Source: Xenophilus aerolatus (GTDB taxonomy: Bacteria > Pseudomonadota > Gammaproteobacteria > Burkholderiales > Burkholderiaceae_C). From it: a stretch of 64,000 nucleotides of DNA. The notes under the pieces are model-generated. The model was not told the origin of the DNA. It saw nothing but the letters and a program-made list of their open reading frames with translations, and did no database searches. How positions within the stretch are numbered: the first letter of the stretch is position 1; every line of letters begins with the position of its first letter. The stretch spans positions 103,258-167,257 of the forward strand of contig QAIB01000011.1 of NCBI GenBank assembly GCA_030418545.1, written 5' to 3'. Made by a program: the position numbers and the translations under genes. Positions 62,167 to 64,000 of this stretch are shown here, piece after piece.

Positions 62167-63297
62167 CTACGCCCGCTTCGACGGCTTGTCGCTCACCGGC
62201 GGGGACAGTGGCGTGGTGACGCTTCCGGCCACGTAGTCCTGCTGGATGTCGATCGTGCTGTGGCGGCCCAGGGCGTCGAAGTTCTGCGCCAGCCAGTCGC
62301 CGGCGGCGGCGCGGCCGCTTTCGAACAGGGCCTCGATCATGCGGATGTCGGCCGACATCTTGCTGGCCGCCGACAGCGGTGCGTGACTGGCGCTGTCGAC
62401 GTCGATGCGGTGCAGCAGCAGCTTGCGGTACTGGCTGCCCTCCTGCAGCCGGCCGTCGGCCAGCAGCTGGTTGATGAAGTCGATGCTGCGCATTTGCGAC
62501 AGCAGGCTGGCGTTGAAGGCCAGCTCGGTCATGCGCTGCTCGATCTCGAAAGGCGTGCGCGGCGTCTCCACGCGCGCCAGCGGGTTGAGCTGCACCAGCA
62601 CGATGTCGGCGCTCTCGCAGCGGTCGATCAGCGGCAGCAGGGCGGGGTTGGCCGAGTAGCCGCCATCCCAGTAGGGCTCGCCGTCGATGTCCACCGCCTG
62701 GAACATCGTGGGCAGGCAGGCCGAGGCCATCACGGCCGCGAGCGTCAGCCGCTCGCCATGGAAGATCTCGGCACGGCCGGTGCGCACCTGCGTGGCCGAG
62801 ACGAAGACGCGGGGCGCCTCCAGTTCGGCCAGGGCGTCGAAGTCGATCTCCTGGTCCAGCAACTGGCGCAGCGGGTTGATGTCGAGCGGGTTGAAGTGGT
62901 ACGGCGAGGCCCAGGGGTCCATGCCCAGCGTCGAGCGCAGGGCCGAGCCGTCACCGAAGAGCAGGCGCGCGAACTGCTGGGCGATCGCGCCCGGCGCCCC
63001 GGCGCCTGCGACGCGGCGCCAGACGCGCTCCAGCGTCGCGCGCGCCGCCGCCTGAGCCGCGGCCCGATCGCCACCGGCGGCGCGCGCGGTCGCGAAGCCA
63101 TGGGCCAGCGCCACTGCGTTGACCGCGCCGGCGCTGGCGCCGCTGATGCCCTCGAAGTCGAGGCGGCCGTCTTCGAGGAGGGCGTCCAGCACTCCCCAGG
63201 TGAAGGCACCGTGCGAGCCGCCGCCCTGCAGGGCGAGGTTCACCCGGCGGCGGGTGCGCTGGGCCGGCGCAGGAAGAGGCAAGGAAATCGGTTTCAT
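62167..63297 (-). CDS. patatin-like phospholipase
   Basis: A 376-residue protein. The patatin dyad is visible: oxyanion GGGSHGAF (about 27-34), nucleophile Ser in GASAGA (about 51), and Asp in WDGGYSANP (about 210). It probably hydrolyses fatty-acyl ester bonds; no signal peptide, so cytosolic or peripheral. Start MKPISLPLPAP at 63297; a longer frame upstream reads through likely non-coding DNA. Confidence 0.88.
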   Translation of the reverse strand: MKPISLPLPAPAQRTRRRVNLALQGGGSHGAFTWGVLDALLEDGRLDFEGISGASAGAVNAVALAHGFATARAAGGDRAAAQAAARATLERVWRRVAGAGAPGAIAQQFARLLFGDGSALRSTLGMDPWASPYHFNPLDINPLRQLLDQEIDFDALAELEAPRVFVSATQVRTGRAEIFHGERLTLAAVMASACLPTMFQAVDIDGEPYWDGGYSANPALLPLIDRCESADIVLVQLNPLARVETPRTPFEIEQRMTELAFNASLLSQMRSIDFINQLLADGRLQEGSQYRKLLLHRIDVDSASHAPLSAASKMSADIRMIEALFESGRAAAGDWLAQNFDALGRHSTIDIQQDYVAGSVTTPLSPPVSDKPSKRA

Positions 63298-63410
63298 CCG
63301 GGTAATTGTGCACTGCAGCATTGATCTGCGGGTTAACCCTTGGATGGAAAGGGTTGCCCGGGGGCCGGAGACCGCATTGGCGACTTTGCATCGCATCGGT
63401 GCGCGGGCCA

Positions 63411-63439
63411 GTGACGAGGCGTTCCACTCGTGCTATAGT
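63411..63439 (+). promoter_or_regulatory. predicted promoter of the tRNA-tuf operon
   Basis: -35 GTGACG (63411-63416), 17-bp spacer, -10 TATAGT (63434-63439) with an upstream TGC. Transcription would start about 6 bp before tRNA-Tyr. Confidence 0.55.
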
Positions 63440-63451
63440 TCGAGGTTCGCC

Positions 63452-63537
63452 GGAGAGGTGGCCGAGTGGTTAATGGCAGCAGACTGTAAATCTGCCCTCT
63501 TACGAGTACGCTGGTTCGAATCCAGCCCTCTCCACCA
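63452..63537 (+). tRNA. tRNA-Tyr (GTA)
   Basis: 86 bases including CCA. Acceptor arms GGAGAGG/CCTCTCC, anticodon GTA at 63486-63488, long variable arm as in bacterial tRNA-Tyr, T-loop GGTTCGAATCC. Confidence 0.96.
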
Positions 63538-63613
63538 GCGATTGAATGGATTTGTCAGGCGCTTTGAAAAACGAGCGCACGCGACGGTCCGGCACGTGCC
63601 GGGGCGTCACGAT

Positions 63614-63687
63614 GCGGGAGTAGTTCAATGGTAGAACCCCAGCCTTCCAAGCTGATGACGCGGGTTCGATTCCCGTCTCCCGCTCCA
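63614..63687 (+). tRNA. tRNA-Gly (TCC)
   Basis: 74 bases with CCA. Acceptor arms GCGGGAG/CTCCCGC, anticodon TCC at 63646-63648, T-loop GGTTCGATTCC. Confidence 0.96.
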
Positions 63688-63729
63688 GGCAAGTCCGTTG
63701 TCGATGGTCCAGGCAATGGTTTTCGTGTC

Positions 63730-63804
<75 letters not shown>

Positions 63805-63875
63805 GTGATTCAGGGAGAGCGCAGCACCGCTGCCCTCCTTGTCGTGTGATCCAGTTATTTTTCGGAGTCGAAAAA

Positions 63876-64000
63876 ATGGCAAAAGGCAAGTTCGAGCGCA
63901 CCAAGCCGCACGTGAACGTGGGCACGATCGGTCACGTGGACCATGGCAAGACGACGCTGACGGCGGCGATCGCCACGGTGCTGTCGGCCAAGTTCGGCGG
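63876..64000 (+). CDS. tuf: elongation factor Tu, N-terminal part
   Basis: The frame runs off the right edge; 41 codons are visible. [20 protein letters not shown] and the P-loop GHVDHGKTT are diagnostic of EF-Tu, which brings aminoacyl-tRNA to the ribosome. CGGAG lies 8 bp before the ATG. The 71-bp gap after tRNA-Thr suggests co-transcription with the tRNAs. Confidence 0.97.

Overview
The window is high-GC DNA with dense, mostly 4-bp-overlapping operons. Several dispersed repeats look like those common in Comamonadaceae, and the order tRNA-Tyr, tRNA-Gly, tRNA-Thr, tuf is typical of Betaproteobacteria. The best guess is a chromosomal segment of a Variovorax/Acidovorax-like member of the Burkholderiales. 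Genus is inferred from gene order and style only, because no search was possible.

Layout. 1-2123: the end of a large secreted filamentous-haemagglutinin-like protein with an MBG domain, and a glycosyltransferase-like gene. 2230-9645: two sensory cassettes. In each, a hybrid histidine kinase/receiver protein sits next to periplasmic binding proteins (one ABC_sub_bind type, two tandem PhnD type) with no permease or ATPase. 9789-52305: a complete type VI secretion system (T6SS) locus. The plus-strand block is tssK, (579-bp palindromic repeat), tssL, tssM, tagF, ppkA-like kinase, mltA-like, sigma-like, anti-sigma-like, caspase-like, hcp-like, tagJ, tssE, tssF, tssG, tssH, vgrG, DUF2169/pentapeptide, pentapeptide, DUF3540, DUF4150 PAAR-like, FHA (tagH), pppA. 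The facing minus-strand block is tssA, tssB, tssC, hcp, a small PG-binding-like gene and an OmpA-family gene. Then come tssJ and a second, reduced DotU-like/IcmF-like pair. All 13 core Tss proteins are present, together with a kinase/phosphatase/FHA/TagF post-translational control set.

52546-53955: an orphan NarL-type response regulator and phosphoglycolate phosphatase. 53966-54556: a chalcone-isomerase-like exported protein. 54652-61327: the tryptophan genes trpE, trpG, trpD and trpC, preceded by a Trp-codon leader peptide and hairpins. A GxxExxY gene inside 51-bp inverted repeats lies between trpE and trpG, and ltaE and a LysE-type exporter lie between trpG and trpD. 61394-63297: ung and a patatin-like phospholipase. 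63411-64000: a tRNA promoter, three tRNAs and the start of tuf.

How it fits together (inference). The binding-protein/kinase cassettes could sense an extracytoplasmic ligand and feed the T6SS; a shared TAGGCC-type motif lies upstream of one cassette and of tssK. The most unusual parts are a sigma-like/anti-sigma-like/exported-caspase module inside the T6SS operon, a degenerate second TssL/TssM pair without Walker A or peptidoglycan-binding parts, a roughly 60-bp repeat family with two copies read in frame inside genes, and an inverted-repeat-bounded GxxExxY cassette in the trp operon. No classical effector/immunity pair is visible next to vgrG.
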